From the NCBI GenBank assembly GCA_046295675.1, contig JBKBMW010000001.1:1-32610 (forward strand): DNA of 32,610 bases, read 5' to 3'. The DNA comes from JAOAJF01 sp046295675. Its GTDB lineage: Archaea > Micrarchaeota > Micrarchaeia > Anstonellales > Anstonellaceae. Below, piece by piece: positions 21,345 to 29,437 of the stretch. The stretch's first letter is position 1. Each line of letters starts with the position of its first letter. The position numbers and the translations under genes were made by a program. The notes below the pieces were generated by a model. The model searched no databases and had not been told where the DNA came from. It saw nothing but the letters and a program-made list of their open reading frames with translations.

Positions 21345-22127
21345 CTAATCTAATTTAAGCATTTGCCTTATTTCCTGGCTCTTTTGGAAGGATATTTCCA
21401 TCAGCTCAATTATTTCCTTTTTTAAAAATCCGCCCCCTTTGGATTTCTGTACAGCACAGACAAAATTTTTTTCAGTTGCTATTGTAATCATTCCATCTAA
21501 AGCCATTTCCTCTGAAAATGTTGGGTCAAGTATAAGATGGCGTTCTATTTTTCCAAAAGTACAGCTAATTGGACAAGCAAGAGTTTGAAGTTTTTCCTTT
21601 CTCTCCTCATAAATTACCTTGTCGTGTTCTATTTTTGGCATTAAAGTATTTTTTAATGCAACTACAGCCGCAATAGTAGAAGTATCAAATAAATTTCCAT
21701 CATAGTCTACAATCCATAAATCTAAATATACTGCTTTTACCATTTCTGAATTTTCAATTTTGAGGCTTTTTAAATCAATCATATTTGAGGATCTTATCCC
21801 CCTATCCACTACTCTTGCAAGTTCAATTGCTTCCACTGGAGGTGGTCCAGGTTCAAAATGTGATGCTCCAATAGGAGTAAATTCTGCATTTGTGCTCAAT
21901 ATACCTTCATCAGGTCTATCTGGATAAGGTGTTGCTATGCCTATTTTAACAGCTGCTAAAACCTGTGTGCTTCCAATTCTACATATTGCCGAACCTTCTG
22001 CATTTGGAATGATTCCTTTTTCTACTTCAATCTTTCTATATTGAAGCTTTCCTCTTCCATCTGCTCTTTTTCCTTGTTTTAGAAGATTTTTGATAAGTTC
22101 TCCGTTGATTTCATTTTGAATTTCCAT
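21345..22127 (-). CDS. rrp42: Exosome complex component Rrp42
   Basis: 260 aa from ATG 22127, chosen because GGTGA lies 4 nt upstream; longer in-frame starts would overlap rrp41. It is an RNase PH fold ('GKRADGRGKLQYRKIEVEKG', 'GSTQVLAAVKIGIATPYPDRP', 'ARVVDRGIRSSNMIDLKSL', 'LDLWIVDYDGNLFDTSTIA'). Rrp42 alternates with Rrp41 in the hexameric ring of the archaeal exosome and is the non-catalytic partner that helps hold RNA. Directly downstream of rrp41 (13-bp gap). Confidence 0.95.
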   Translation of the reverse strand: MEIQNEINGELIKNLLKQGKRADGRGKLQYRKIEVEKGIIPNAEGSAICRIGSTQVLAAVKIGIATPYPDRPDEGILSTNAEFTPIGASHFEPGPPPVEAIELARVVDRGIRSSNMIDLKSLKIENSEMVKAVYLDLWIVDYDGNLFDTSTIAAVVALKNTLMPKIEHDKVIYEERKEKLQTLACPISCTFGKIERHLILDPTFSEEMALDGMITIATEKNFVCAVQKSKGGGFLKKEIIELMEISFQKSQEIRQMLKLD

Positions 22128-22140
22128 CTCTTCACCTTTT

Positions 22141-22899
22141 TTAGATTCGTTTAGCAGGCAAACCAAATTCTAAAATAGTTTTATGTTCTATGTCATATGC
22201 CTGCTCCAAAGCTTCTAATTGAAGTTTATGAACTTTTTTAATTGCTTCTTTTGCCATATCCAGTCCTTTTTCTATTTCTTCCTTTGTAAGCATTCCATCC
22301 ATTTGATAAAGCAGGATTTGTTCATCCCTTATACTCATTGCAATAGGATTATCAGACTGGCCATAATTATCTTCATCTTTAGACAAGTCTAAAACAATTT
22401 CATCCTCTATTTTCCCAACTGCAACTGCAGCCACCATATCTTTTAGAGGAATTCCAGCATCTGCCAATGCAACTGATACTGCACTCACAGCTGCACACCT
22501 TGTGCCTCCATCAGATTGAAGCACATCTATAAAAACATCAATTGCAGTTTTCGGAAATTGTTCAGTTATCACTACTTTTTCAAAAGTTTCAGAAATAACT
22601 TTAGAAAGTTCTAAACTTCTTCGTGAAGGTCCACTTTTTCCATGTTCAGACAATGAACAAAATGGAGCCATGTTGTATCTACATCTTAGCTGTGCCCTAT
22701 AAGGAGAAGACTCATGCTTTGGAATGCATTCTCTTGGGCCATAAACAGCTACTAATATTTTGTTATTTCCCCATTCTATATATGCAGAACCATCTGCATT
22801 GTTTAATACCTTTGCTTTTATTGCAATTGGGCGTAATTCATCTATTTTTCTTCCATCTATTCTTTTTTTATTTTCATCAAGTAGTTTTGGAATCTCCAT
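22141..22899 (-). CDS. rrp41: Exosome complex component Rrp41 (catalytic RNase PH subunit)
   Basis: 252 aa. Active RNase PH fold with the phosphate/RNA-binding arginine regions ('CRYNMAPFC', 'GPSRRSLELSK'), 'LQSDGGTRCAAVSA', and the catalytic acidic block 'VLDLSKDEDNYGQSDNPIAM'. It carries out 3'-5' phosphorolysis and, in reverse, polynucleotide tailing of RNA within the exosome ring. GGTGA lies 4 nt before the ATG. Lies between rrp4 and rrp42 with 13-bp gaps on both sides. Confidence 0.96.
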   Translation of the reverse strand: MEIPKLLDENKKRIDGRKIDELRPIAIKAKVLNNADGSAYIEWGNNKILVAVYGPRECIPKHESSPYRAQLRCRYNMAPFCSLSEHGKSGPSRRSLELSKVISETFEKVVITEQFPKTAIDVFIDVLQSDGGTRCAAVSAVSVALADAGIPLKDMVAAVAVGKIEDEIVLDLSKDEDNYGQSDNPIAMSIRDEQILLYQMDGMLTKEEIEKGLDMAKEAIKKVHKLQLEALEQAYDIEHKTILEFGLPAKRI

Positions 22900-22912
22900 T
22901 TTTTCACCTTAT

Positions 22913-23671
22913 TTATCTTCTATATCTATTTCTTGTTCTATTAAAAAAGGACCTTCTTTGAGGACGATTATATCCTTCTTTTCTTCTAAAGCCAGATTGA
23001 TCGGTTTTATTACCCGATTCTTGGCTTTGATTTTGAGCATGTTGCTGAATTTTTTCAATAGAAATTTCTTTGTTTGTTTCCTTGGCTAAAAAATCACTAA
23101 TTTTTTGAGTCAATCCACTGGTATGAGTTTGTTTTTCAACCATCTTCATTACTTGTGCAGCTAACGGATAGTTTCCATCTTCTGAAACAAATACCAAACC
23201 ATTTTTTCCAATGTATATCTTGCAACCAGTAGCATAGGATATCATATTTATCATTGAATTATTTTTTCCAATTAAACGAGGAATTTTTAATGGAGAAATT
23301 CTAATTACTATCCCGCCTTTTAATAAAATTGGATTTGTAAGCTCTATCTCTCTAATCTCGTTCACATTCGTTATTTTTGCAATTATTATTTCACCAATAC
23401 CAAATTTGTGTTGCTCTCCCCTCTCAATAGGAAGAAATGCCTTATATGGGCTTTTTATATCTACTTCATAGCCGCCAAATCTCAATTCGCTTATCTTTCC
23501 TATTACATAATCATCTATATTTGGTTGATATGGTCCTTCTAATGGTATTATTCTACCATCCTCTGATTGAAGGGCTATTACAGTTACATAAGTACCTTTT
23601 TCATCGCTGTAAGTATAATTATTTTTCTGATAATCTGGAATTTCATTTCCTGGCATAATCATCTTGGCCAT
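22913..23671 (-). CDS. rrp4: Exosome complex RNA-binding cap protein Rrp4
   Basis: 252 aa from ATG 23671 (GGTGG upstream; an in-frame GTG at 23680 lies in that Shine-Dalgarno). Order of domains: an N-terminal beta domain (~1-55), an S1 domain (~56-130; 'VIGKISELRFGGYEVDIKSP'), a KH domain (~135-200; 'IPRLIGKNNSMINMISYATG' carries the GxxG-type loop), and a ~55-residue Gln/Asn/Arg-rich tail ending 'FNRTRNRYRR'. Rrp4 forms the trimeric cap that feeds RNA into the ring. The basic tail is longer than in many homologues and may add RNA affinity. Confidence 0.94.
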   Translation of the reverse strand: MAKMIMPGNEIPDYQKNNYTYSDEKGTYVTVIALQSEDGRIIPLEGPYQPNIDDYVIGKISELRFGGYEVDIKSPYKAFLPIERGEQHKFGIGEIIIAKITNVNEIREIELTNPILLKGGIVIRISPLKIPRLIGKNNSMINMISYATGCKIYIGKNGLVFVSEDGNYPLAAQVMKMVEKQTHTSGLTQKISDFLAKETNKEISIEKIQQHAQNQSQESGNKTDQSGFRRKEGYNRPQRRSFFNRTRNRYRR

Positions 23672-23703
23672 ATTTTCCACCTTCTTTTTGAAATTTTTTA
23701 CAT

Positions 23704-24396
23704 TTATTGAAGAATTTTTGTTTGTACAGAACCAGAAGTAAGTTTATTTAGTTTATCATAAAACTCACTGCTTATTCCTGCAGGTATGTTAACTACACAA
23801 ATAAATTCACCATTTTTAGTCCATTCTTCTTTTTCAATATTATAACTTTTCAAAAACCCATAAATTTTTTGGGCATACTCTGGTCCAATTTTTAATGCAA
23901 TTTTTCTTTTCATCATTTTTATAGGTATTTTTAATTTTATTGCATCCAATACTTGTTGCACTTGCTCGCTTGCTTCCTTAAACGGATCTATATTTATTTT
24001 TGCTTCTTCCATAGCTTGTGTTATCCTTAAGATGGTATGTGGAGCTCCAGTGCGGGGATCAATTGCCTCTCGAGAAATCAAAGAAATTATTTGTTGTTTT
24101 TTTTCTTCAATCATTCTTCTTTTTTGTTCAGTAGTAAGAGATATCTCACCTTCCTTTAAAATAATTTCTGTTATCTTGTATACATCTTCAGTTCCAAAAG
24201 CCTTTTTTAAATCAGCACTTTTGGCTCTTTCAGCTTTTTTAGCATCTTTATAAATTTCTTCTACAACTAAAATATTGTTTAATTCTTTTTTTTGTCCCAG
24301 TCTATACATCAAAGATAGATCCGGGTCAACCAAAATTTCAAAATCCTGTCCAGCTTTTCTTATTTTTGCAATTATTGCCTTATCTATTCCAGTCAT
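23704..24396 (-). CDS. SBDS/Sdo1 ribosome maturation protein
   Basis: 230 aa, full length. N-terminal FYSH domain ('FEILVDPDLSLMYRLGQ', 'AFGTEDVYKITEIILKEGEI'), helical middle ('EKKQQIISLISREAIDPRTG') and C-terminal ferredoxin-like domain ('YAQKIYGFLKSYNIEKEEW'). SBDS helps release the anti-association factor aIF6 from the large ribosomal subunit. It lies 11 bp after psmA and 32 bp before rrp4, the conserved archaeal arrangement. Confidence 0.95.
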   Translation of the reverse strand: MTGIDKAIIAKIRKAGQDFEILVDPDLSLMYRLGQKKELNNILVVEEIYKDAKKAERAKSADLKKAFGTEDVYKITEIILKEGEISLTTEQKRRMIEEKKQQIISLISREAIDPRTGAPHTILRITQAMEEAKINIDPFKEASEQVQQVLDAIKLKIPIKMMKRKIALKIGPEYAQKIYGFLKSYNIEKEEWTKNGEFICVVNIPAGISSEFYDKLNKLTSGSVQTKILQ

Positions 24397-24407
24397 ATCT
24401 TTTTACC

Positions 24408-25118
24408 TTATGTTTTTAGATATTTTTCAATTTCTTTTTCATTCAAAGGCACAAATTTTTTCTTTTCAGTAGTACAAACTGCAATCTCAATTGTCTTTGA
24501 ATCAATTCTTAATTCAGTATTTTTTCTTATTGCTTTTAGTGAAAGTGCAATTGCTTCATCTAGCTTAATTTTTTCATTATACTCCTTCTCCAGAAATTCT
24601 TCAACTTCTTTTTTATCTGCTCCAATTGCACATGCATTATAACCAGTGAGGGCTCCAGATGGTTCAGCTTCAAATACTCTGGGTTGTTCGTCTATTCCTG
24701 CAATCAAAAGAGAAACTCCAAATGGCCTAACTCCTCCATACTGGGTATATGCTTGCATCAAATCACAAAGTTCTTTTGCAACTGCTTCCACCTTAATTTT
24801 TTCCCCATATGCTATTTCATGGCGTTGAGCCTCAAGTCTTGCATTATCTACTAATCTTCTTGCATCTGCAATAAGCCCTGCTGCAGTGGCTGCTATATGG
24901 TTATCAATTTCAAATATTTTTTTTACAGATTCTGGAACTATTAATTTTGAAGGAGCATTTTTATGTGCTACCAAGCATACTCCATCCTCAGCCACTATCC
25001 CAATAGCAGTAGAGCCTCTTTTTACTGCTTCTTTTGCATATTCCACTTGGAACAATCTGCCATCAGGAGAAAAAATCGTAATTGCTCTATCATAGCCTTG
25101 TGTTGCTGCCGGATACAT
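24408..25118 (-). CDS. psmA: 20S proteasome subunit alpha
   Basis: 236 aa. 'YDRAITIFSPDGRLFQVEYA' is the proteasome alpha signature, preceded by the short gate-forming N-terminus 'MYPAATQG'; it continues with 'KRGSTAIGIVAEDGV' and 'TQYGGVRPFGVSLLIAGID'. It forms the outer rings of the 20S core and binds regulatory ATPases. First gene of the leftward exosome superoperon, with the Shine-Dalgarno GGTGTG 6 nt before the ATG. No beta subunit or PAN is in the window. Confidence 0.96.
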   Translation of the reverse strand: MYPAATQGYDRAITIFSPDGRLFQVEYAKEAVKRGSTAIGIVAEDGVCLVAHKNAPSKLIVPESVKKIFEIDNHIAATAAGLIADARRLVDNARLEAQRHEIAYGEKIKVEAVAKELCDLMQAYTQYGGVRPFGVSLLIAGIDEQPRVFEAEPSGALTGYNACAIGADKKEVEEFLEKEYNEKIKLDEAIALSLKAIRKNTELRIDSKTIEIAVCTTEKKKFVPLNEKEIEKYLKT

Positions 25119-25289
25119 TTATCACACCTCTAATTTAAATAGGATACTCTTACCCTCTTTTCTATTTATTATTTAACTTAGGTAAATATTTAAACTATTA
25201 GGTTTTTATTGGTTTTTATTAGAATTTTAAATACTAAACTATTTTATCAACTATTAGATAATCATTAGATAATCTATACTAATACTATA
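25119..25289 (-). promoter_or_regulatory. Upstream region of the psmA superoperon, with short tandem repeats
   Basis: 171 bp, very AT-rich. TATA candidates for psmA on the minus strand are TTTAAATA (within 25184-25195) and TTAAATAA (near 25168-25175). Two exact tandem duplications occur: GGTTTTTATT twice (25201-25220) and ATTAGATAATC twice (25253-25274), the latter followed by a run of ACTAT/ATACT units to about 25292. No gene was seen. The repeats may be replication-slippage products or tandem regulator sites. Confidence 0.4.
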
Positions 25290-27059
25290 CTATATCTTAT
25301 TTAACATCCAAATCACTATAACCATGGAGCCAACTATCAACAAAGGAACCATTATCTTTGTAATTGCTAACACTGCATTTAATGTAGCAGTGATTTCTAT
25401 AGTTTGATATGGTCCAATAACTTTTAGTTCAATTTGTTCTTTTCTCATATCAAAAAAAGCATCTTCTAATTTTTCATATGCTTCTTTTGATAGCATTAAG
25501 CAAATCTCAATCAATTTTTCTTTTTGGTTTTTTCCAGCAGGATTAAATACTCCAACCTTAGTATTGAGTTGATGGGTGTCAGTAGTAAATACTTCTACCA
25601 TTTCTGTTTTTGAAAATTCTTTACTTATTTTTTCAATTATTTCCTCCCTTACTTCCCCCAAAATAGAGTTTGAATCCAATACTATCCAAAAATTAGGTTT
25701 ATTATTTTCTCCTTGCATGCAGAGTACTTTTATCCCTCCAAAACCAATTCCTTCTATATCCTCTGGATAAAATGCAGCTGTTCCAATCCTCATTTTTGTT
25801 AAAAAAGATTTTTGTTTTAAACAAAGCTTTAAGGTATGAAGCATATCCATAGCACTCGGTGAGCCAGGTTCTATATAATCTACACTCTCAGTTTCACAAT
25901 TATGGCAATCAATAACCAATGCTGTGGAAGTTTTTCTTTCCATATGCTCCATCAAAGCCCATCCTACAGCTAAATTTATATCTTCTGTAGAGTGTGGTGC
26001 TCGGCTGTAAGAGGCTATCATCGTATCATTTATTGTTAAAAGATAACAAATTGTCTCTCTATATTTTTTTTGTTTTAAATCAAAATAAGCAGGTCGATAT
26101 TTTAGTTTTTTAATTGCATCTTGACATTTTTTTACAACCATATTTATACTATCTGAACTCACAGGGTCCATGGAATGTGTAGCAGTGCCATGGAATACAA
26201 AAACCTCCTCTTTTGGAGTTTTTATCATCTGTTCTATTTTATAAGAAAATTCACTTCCACCAAGACTTCCAAAAGGTCCAAAATGAAAATATGGTACAAT
26301 TAGATATACTGTTTTTGTTTTTGTTTTAAAACCAGCAACACCTATCCACGTTTTAGCCATTTGCCCAAGTTCATCTAAAGCTTCCTCCATATCCTTTTCC
26401 TTATAAAGCCATTGTGAAAAAAACATTTCAATCATTTCGTTTGAACTCACATTAAGATTTTTTTTCAAAGGCCTTGAAATTATAAATAAAATAAGATAAA
26501 GAAGCACAAAAAAAGAGGCAACAGTCAAAATAATTTTGATAGCAATTTCGGTTTTTTCCAGTTTTATAAAAGAAAAAGTAAAACTAAAAAAAAGAAGATA
26601 TAACAAGAGCTGTGCACTAGCAAAAATAACAGCAGATTTTTTTAATCCAATTATCATATTAAGGCTAAAAAACCAAAGCAAAAAAGAAAATGCAAAACCA
26701 ACAAAGATTAAATTAAATGAAATCTGTCCAAAAATCGGTATTAATAAAAATGTTAATAAAATAAAAAAAAGATAATTAAGCATACCTAAAAAAGACAGAA
26801 AAAGAGCCTGATTTAATTTTATTTTTCTTCTAAAAATCTTTAATATTGCGGCGCTGATAAATGCAGGTAGGATTAACCCAATTAATCCAGCCCCTGCTCC
26901 ATAAAAAATTTCTTTTATTTCAAATTCTTTTATCAAAAAAAAATTTATTGCTATTCCACCAAAAACAGCAGTAATTATCATCAAAAAAATTATTTCTCTA
27001 GAAGGTGGTAATGAAATAAAATATTTTGTTATATCAAGCATTTTTTTTGCAGCTTCCAT
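25290..27059 (-). CDS. DUF2070 family archaeal membrane protein
   Basis: 589 aa from ATG 27059 (a TTG three codons earlier is less likely). About seven hydrophobic segments fill the first ~210 residues, followed by a large soluble domain and one C-terminal membrane helix ('ILAVITKIMV...VGSMVIVIWML' region). The soluble domain carries DUF2070 signatures: 'VPYFHFGPFGSLGGSEF', 'VFHGTATHSMDPVSSDSINM' and 'VIDCHNCETESVDYIEPGSP'. The conserved His/Asp-rich pattern suggests a metal-dependent hydrolase, but the family's function is unknown to me. It lies directly upstream of psmA in the same direction. Confidence 0.88.
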   Translation of the reverse strand: MEAAKKMLDITKYFISLPPSREIIFLMIITAVFGGIAINFFLIKEFEIKEIFYGAGAGLIGLILPAFISAAILKIFRRKIKLNQALFLSFLGMLNYLFFILLTFLLIPIFGQISFNLIFVGFAFSFLLWFFSLNMIIGLKKSAVIFASAQLLLYLLFFSFTFSFIKLEKTEIAIKIILTVASFFVLLYLILFIISRPLKKNLNVSSNEMIEMFFSQWLYKEKDMEEALDELGQMAKTWIGVAGFKTKTKTVYLIVPYFHFGPFGSLGGSEFSYKIEQMIKTPKEEVFVFHGTATHSMDPVSSDSINMVVKKCQDAIKKLKYRPAYFDLKQKKYRETICYLLTINDTMIASYSRAPHSTEDINLAVGWALMEHMERKTSTALVIDCHNCETESVDYIEPGSPSAMDMLHTLKLCLKQKSFLTKMRIGTAAFYPEDIEGIGFGGIKVLCMQGENNKPNFWIVLDSNSILGEVREEIIEKISKEFSKTEMVEVFTTDTHQLNTKVGVFNPAGKNQKEKLIEICLMLSKEAYEKLEDAFFDMRKEQIELKVIGPYQTIEITATLNAVLAITKIMVPLLIVGSMVIVIWMLNKI

Positions 27060-27069
27060 AACTACCAAA

Positions 27070-27297
27070 TTAGTATCTGCTTCTTTTTCCTTTTTTTATT
27101 GTTTGATTTTCCTTTTTTCTGTAATATTCTTTTACATTTTTTATAACTATTTCTTCAAGCATAAAAACATTTTTCACATATTCTTGTGCAATTTTTCTAA
27201 AAGGTATCTTTGTTTTTTTTGCCAGTTTAGTTAATTCTAATGTCAAATATCTAATTTCGCTGTTTATTTCTCCTCTTTCTGATTTTTCTTCTTCCAT
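27070..27297 (-). CDS. Unrecognised small charged helical protein
   Basis: 75 aa, predicted almost entirely helical, acidic at the N-terminus ('MEEEKSERGEINSEI') and strongly basic at the C-terminus ('YYRKKENQTIKKGKRSRY'). 'YLTLELTKLAKKTKIPFRKIAQEYV' has the spacing of a helix-turn-helix-like or dimerising segment, but nothing decisive. It lies 10 bp upstream of the DUF2070 gene, so the two are probably co-transcribed. No Shine-Dalgarno; its ATG is 27 nt from the TATA box shared with the NMD3-like gene. Confidence 0.65.
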   Translation of the reverse strand: MEEEKSERGEINSEIRYLTLELTKLAKKTKIPFRKIAQEYVKNVFMLEEIVIKNVKEYYRKKENQTIKKGKRSRY

Positions 27298-27349
27298 AAT
27301 TAATTTTTATTCCTAAACTATTATAAATACTCGTATTTTTATTTTATAT
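27298..27349. promoter_or_regulatory. Shared bidirectional TATA region, 75-aa gene / NMD3-like gene
   Basis: The start codons are 53 nt apart. TTATAAAT (27321-27328; ATTTATAA on the other strand) is centred 25-26 nt from the rightward GTG and 27-28 nt from the leftward ATG. Neither gene has a Shine-Dalgarno. The cleanest case of one box apparently serving two leaderless genes. Confidence 0.55.
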
Positions 27350-27997
27350 GTGGCCAGGTACTGTCCAAAATGCGGTAAGATATCTTCTTCTATAAATATT
27401 TTAGGAGATTTTTGTTTAGAACATGGGCTAGAACAAAAATTTTCTTTTCCACAACCAAAAATAAAGTTTTTTTATTGTACTTCTTGTAAAAAAATTAAAA
27501 TTTTTTCAAAAGAAGAGAAAAAAATTTTATGGGTGGAAAAAGAAAGTAAAGAATTTTTTGACTTTTTGTTTCAAAAATTAAAAATCTTCAAAGAGCTCAA
27601 TATAAAGCATGCATATTTAAAAAATAATATTTTGCATTTTCAAATAGAAAACCTCTATCATTCCATCCACTTAAAGCTTATTTTTTCTCCTAGTTTTTGT
27701 GAACAATGTAAAAGAAAAAACTCAAGAGGCTTTAAATCAATTATTCAGTTGCGTGGTCCTAAAGAAAAGATCCAAGAATTTAAAAAATTTTTATCTAAAA
27801 ACTTTTCTTTTTACGATATTTTTATTATTAAAGAAGAAATGCTAAAAGAAGGAGAAAATTTATTTGTATCAGAAAAAGAAAAATTATTGCAGATTTTTTC
27901 AGAAAAGAAAATAAAATTTTTACGCACTTCAAAATTGGTTGGCCAAAGAAGAGATGGAAAAAAAATTTATTTAGATACTTTTTTAATCAGACTTTAA
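27350..27997 (+). CDS. NMD3-like zinc-finger protein
   Basis: 215 aa with a GTG start (a nearby ATG at 27348 is out of frame). Treble zinc-finger N-terminus: C5/C8 with C22/H25 ('FCLEHG', histidine replacing the usual last cysteine), then C43/C46 and C117/C120. 'GFKSIIQLRGPKEKIQEF' matches the NMD3 'iiQlRg' segment, and the C-terminus 'SKLVGQRRDGKKIYLDTFLIRL' matches the family ending. In eukaryotes NMD3 is the 60S export adaptor; in archaea it is thought to act in large-subunit maturation. It overlaps the convergent aminotransferase gene by 15 nt at the 3' ends. Confidence 0.82.
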   Translation: MARYCPKCGKISSSINILGDFCLEHGLEQKFSFPQPKIKFFYCTSCKKIKIFSKEEKKILWVEKESKEFFDFLFQKLKIFKELNIKHAYLKNNILHFQIENLYHSIHLKLIFSPSFCEQCKRKNSRGFKSIIQLRGPKEKIQEFKKFLSKNFSFYDIFIIKEEMLKEGENLFVSEKEKLLQIFSEKKIKFLRTSKLVGQRRDGKKIYLDTFLIRL

Positions 27998-29383
27998 AAA
28001 ATTTCTCAAAGTTTCTTTTAGATATGCAATGGTTTTTTTAATATTTGGTAATTTTGGCTCAATCCCAATTCTTATTGCATAATTTTCAGTCAAAGGGCCT
28101 ATTGTTATGGGGGGATTTAAATTTTGCAAATAATCCTTCAACAAGATTGCTTTTTGTGGATTTTTTAGATGAAAAGAAATAATATCATCCACTGCATTAA
28201 ATCTATTTACATTAAAATAAATATTTTTTTCTTGATTTAAAAATTTTGTTATATCCTCTTTTTGTTCTGCAATTATTTTTTGAAATTCCCAAAAGTTTTG
28301 ATAGTTATCCTCAAGAGCATTTTTTAAACTAATAATCTCTGGTAATGAAATAAAAAAATATGGCTTGCCTTCATCATTTGCTTTTTTTAATATTTTTAAA
28401 TTTTCTTCCTCGCCTTCAAATTTAAATAGTTTTTGATAATAAAATTCTGTATTTTCCAATCTTTTTTTTATCAAAGAGTTCAACTCACTTTTTACTATGA
28501 ATGCTGCACTAACCATAGCCCCAAGTGCTTTATGTCCAACTATCATATATCCATCAGCCATTCTTATTATATTCTTTATTTTTTCATAACTCATTCGTCC
28601 TATAGCTTGCGCACCATCTACAAATACTAAAAGGTCTGGTCTTAAATCTCTTGTAATCTTAATTAAATCCTCTACTGGTAAAATTCTACCTGTCCTGCTT
28701 ACATGCAATAATAAAACAAAATCTATCCTGTTATCTTGTATCGCCCTATGGTATTGGTCAATTATTTCTGCATCTGAGCAATAAGTTAGATCTGGTTTAA
28801 ATATTTCTATTCTAATCAAATTATCTGGAATAGGTCTTTTTATATTAATCTTTTGTTTAGGAGGAGGGGCTTCAAATAATCCTATCTGTTGTTCAAAATT
28901 AGCTACAAATTTTCTTATTGTTTTACTTTCAAAAACCAAGGCAGCATAAACCAATCTTCCTTGATCAGAAAAGGTTAAAGATAGTTTTTCTTTCTTTTTA
29001 AAAATTTTTGCCATAGTGGAACAAAGCATAGAACCATTTGAATCAAAAATTATACTATACTCATTTGGTTTTAATTCAAAAATTTTTTTTATTTTGTTTC
29101 TAACACTTTCCACTCCTTGAGCCTGAAGTTGTGCAATCTCTTCAAATTCTTTTTTAGCATGCAAGTCTTTAATTTTTCTAAAATATTTTATGGCTTCTGT
29201 CCAATATTTTGGATAAGGCCTATTTATACCTGGGTTTGCAAGCCAATGCCTTGCAACCTCTCCCCATCTTTTATACCTTATTCCCATTTTTTTTGCCTTT
29301 TCTTTATTTGCTTCATATCTTCCAGTAAGATGCACTTTTTCAAAGTTAAAATTAGGAAGCTTTCTAATATTTTTATACCACAT
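27983..29383 (-). CDS. Class V aminotransferase-fold PLP enzyme (cysteine desulfurase-like superfamily)
   Basis: 466 aa. Class V fold-type I signature: 'FDSNGSMLCSTMAKIF' (phosphate-cup region), 'LLLHVSRTGRILPVEDL' (H227), 'LLVFVDGAQAIGRM' (D256, Q259) and the PLP-lysine site 'MIVGHKALGAMV' (H284-K285). All cofactor residues are present, so it should be active. There is an atypical ~90-residue N-terminal extension and no visible catalytic-loop cysteine typical of IscS/SufS, so the desulfurase activity is doubtful. No sulfur-carrier or Fe-S gene lies nearby. The substrate is unknown. Divergent from the TPR gene over 54 bp and probably leaderless. Confidence 0.82.
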   Translation of the reverse strand: MWYKNIRKLPNFNFEKVHLTGRYEANKEKAKKMGIRYKRWGEVARHWLANPGINRPYPKYWTEAIKYFRKIKDLHAKKEFEEIAQLQAQGVESVRNKIKKIFELKPNEYSIIFDSNGSMLCSTMAKIFKKKEKLSLTFSDQGRLVYAALVFESKTIRKFVANFEQQIGLFEAPPPKQKINIKRPIPDNLIRIEIFKPDLTYCSDAEIIDQYHRAIQDNRIDFVLLLHVSRTGRILPVEDLIKITRDLRPDLLVFVDGAQAIGRMSYEKIKNIIRMADGYMIVGHKALGAMVSAAFIVKSELNSLIKKRLENTEFYYQKLFKFEGEEENLKILKKANDEGKPYFFISLPEIISLKNALEDNYQNFWEFQKIIAEQKEDITKFLNQEKNIYFNVNRFNAVDDIISFHLKNPQKAILLKDYLQNLNPPITIGPLTENYAIRIGIEPKLPNIKKTIAYLKETLRNFLKSD

Positions 29384-29437
29384 ATTTATATTTTTAAAAA
29401 CATAAATTAATAAATCTTATCTTCAGAATTTATATTT
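29384..29437. promoter_or_regulatory. Shared bidirectional TATA region, aminotransferase / TPR gene
   Basis: The start codons are 55 nt apart. ATTAATAAAT (29406-29415) is centred 27-28 nt from both starts. No Shine-Dalgarno on either side. Confidence 0.5.

Noticed and set aside
22623..23089. Plus-strand hydrophobic open frames opposite rrp41/rrp4
   Set aside because: Antisense of the exosome genes; no promoter or Shine-Dalgarno.
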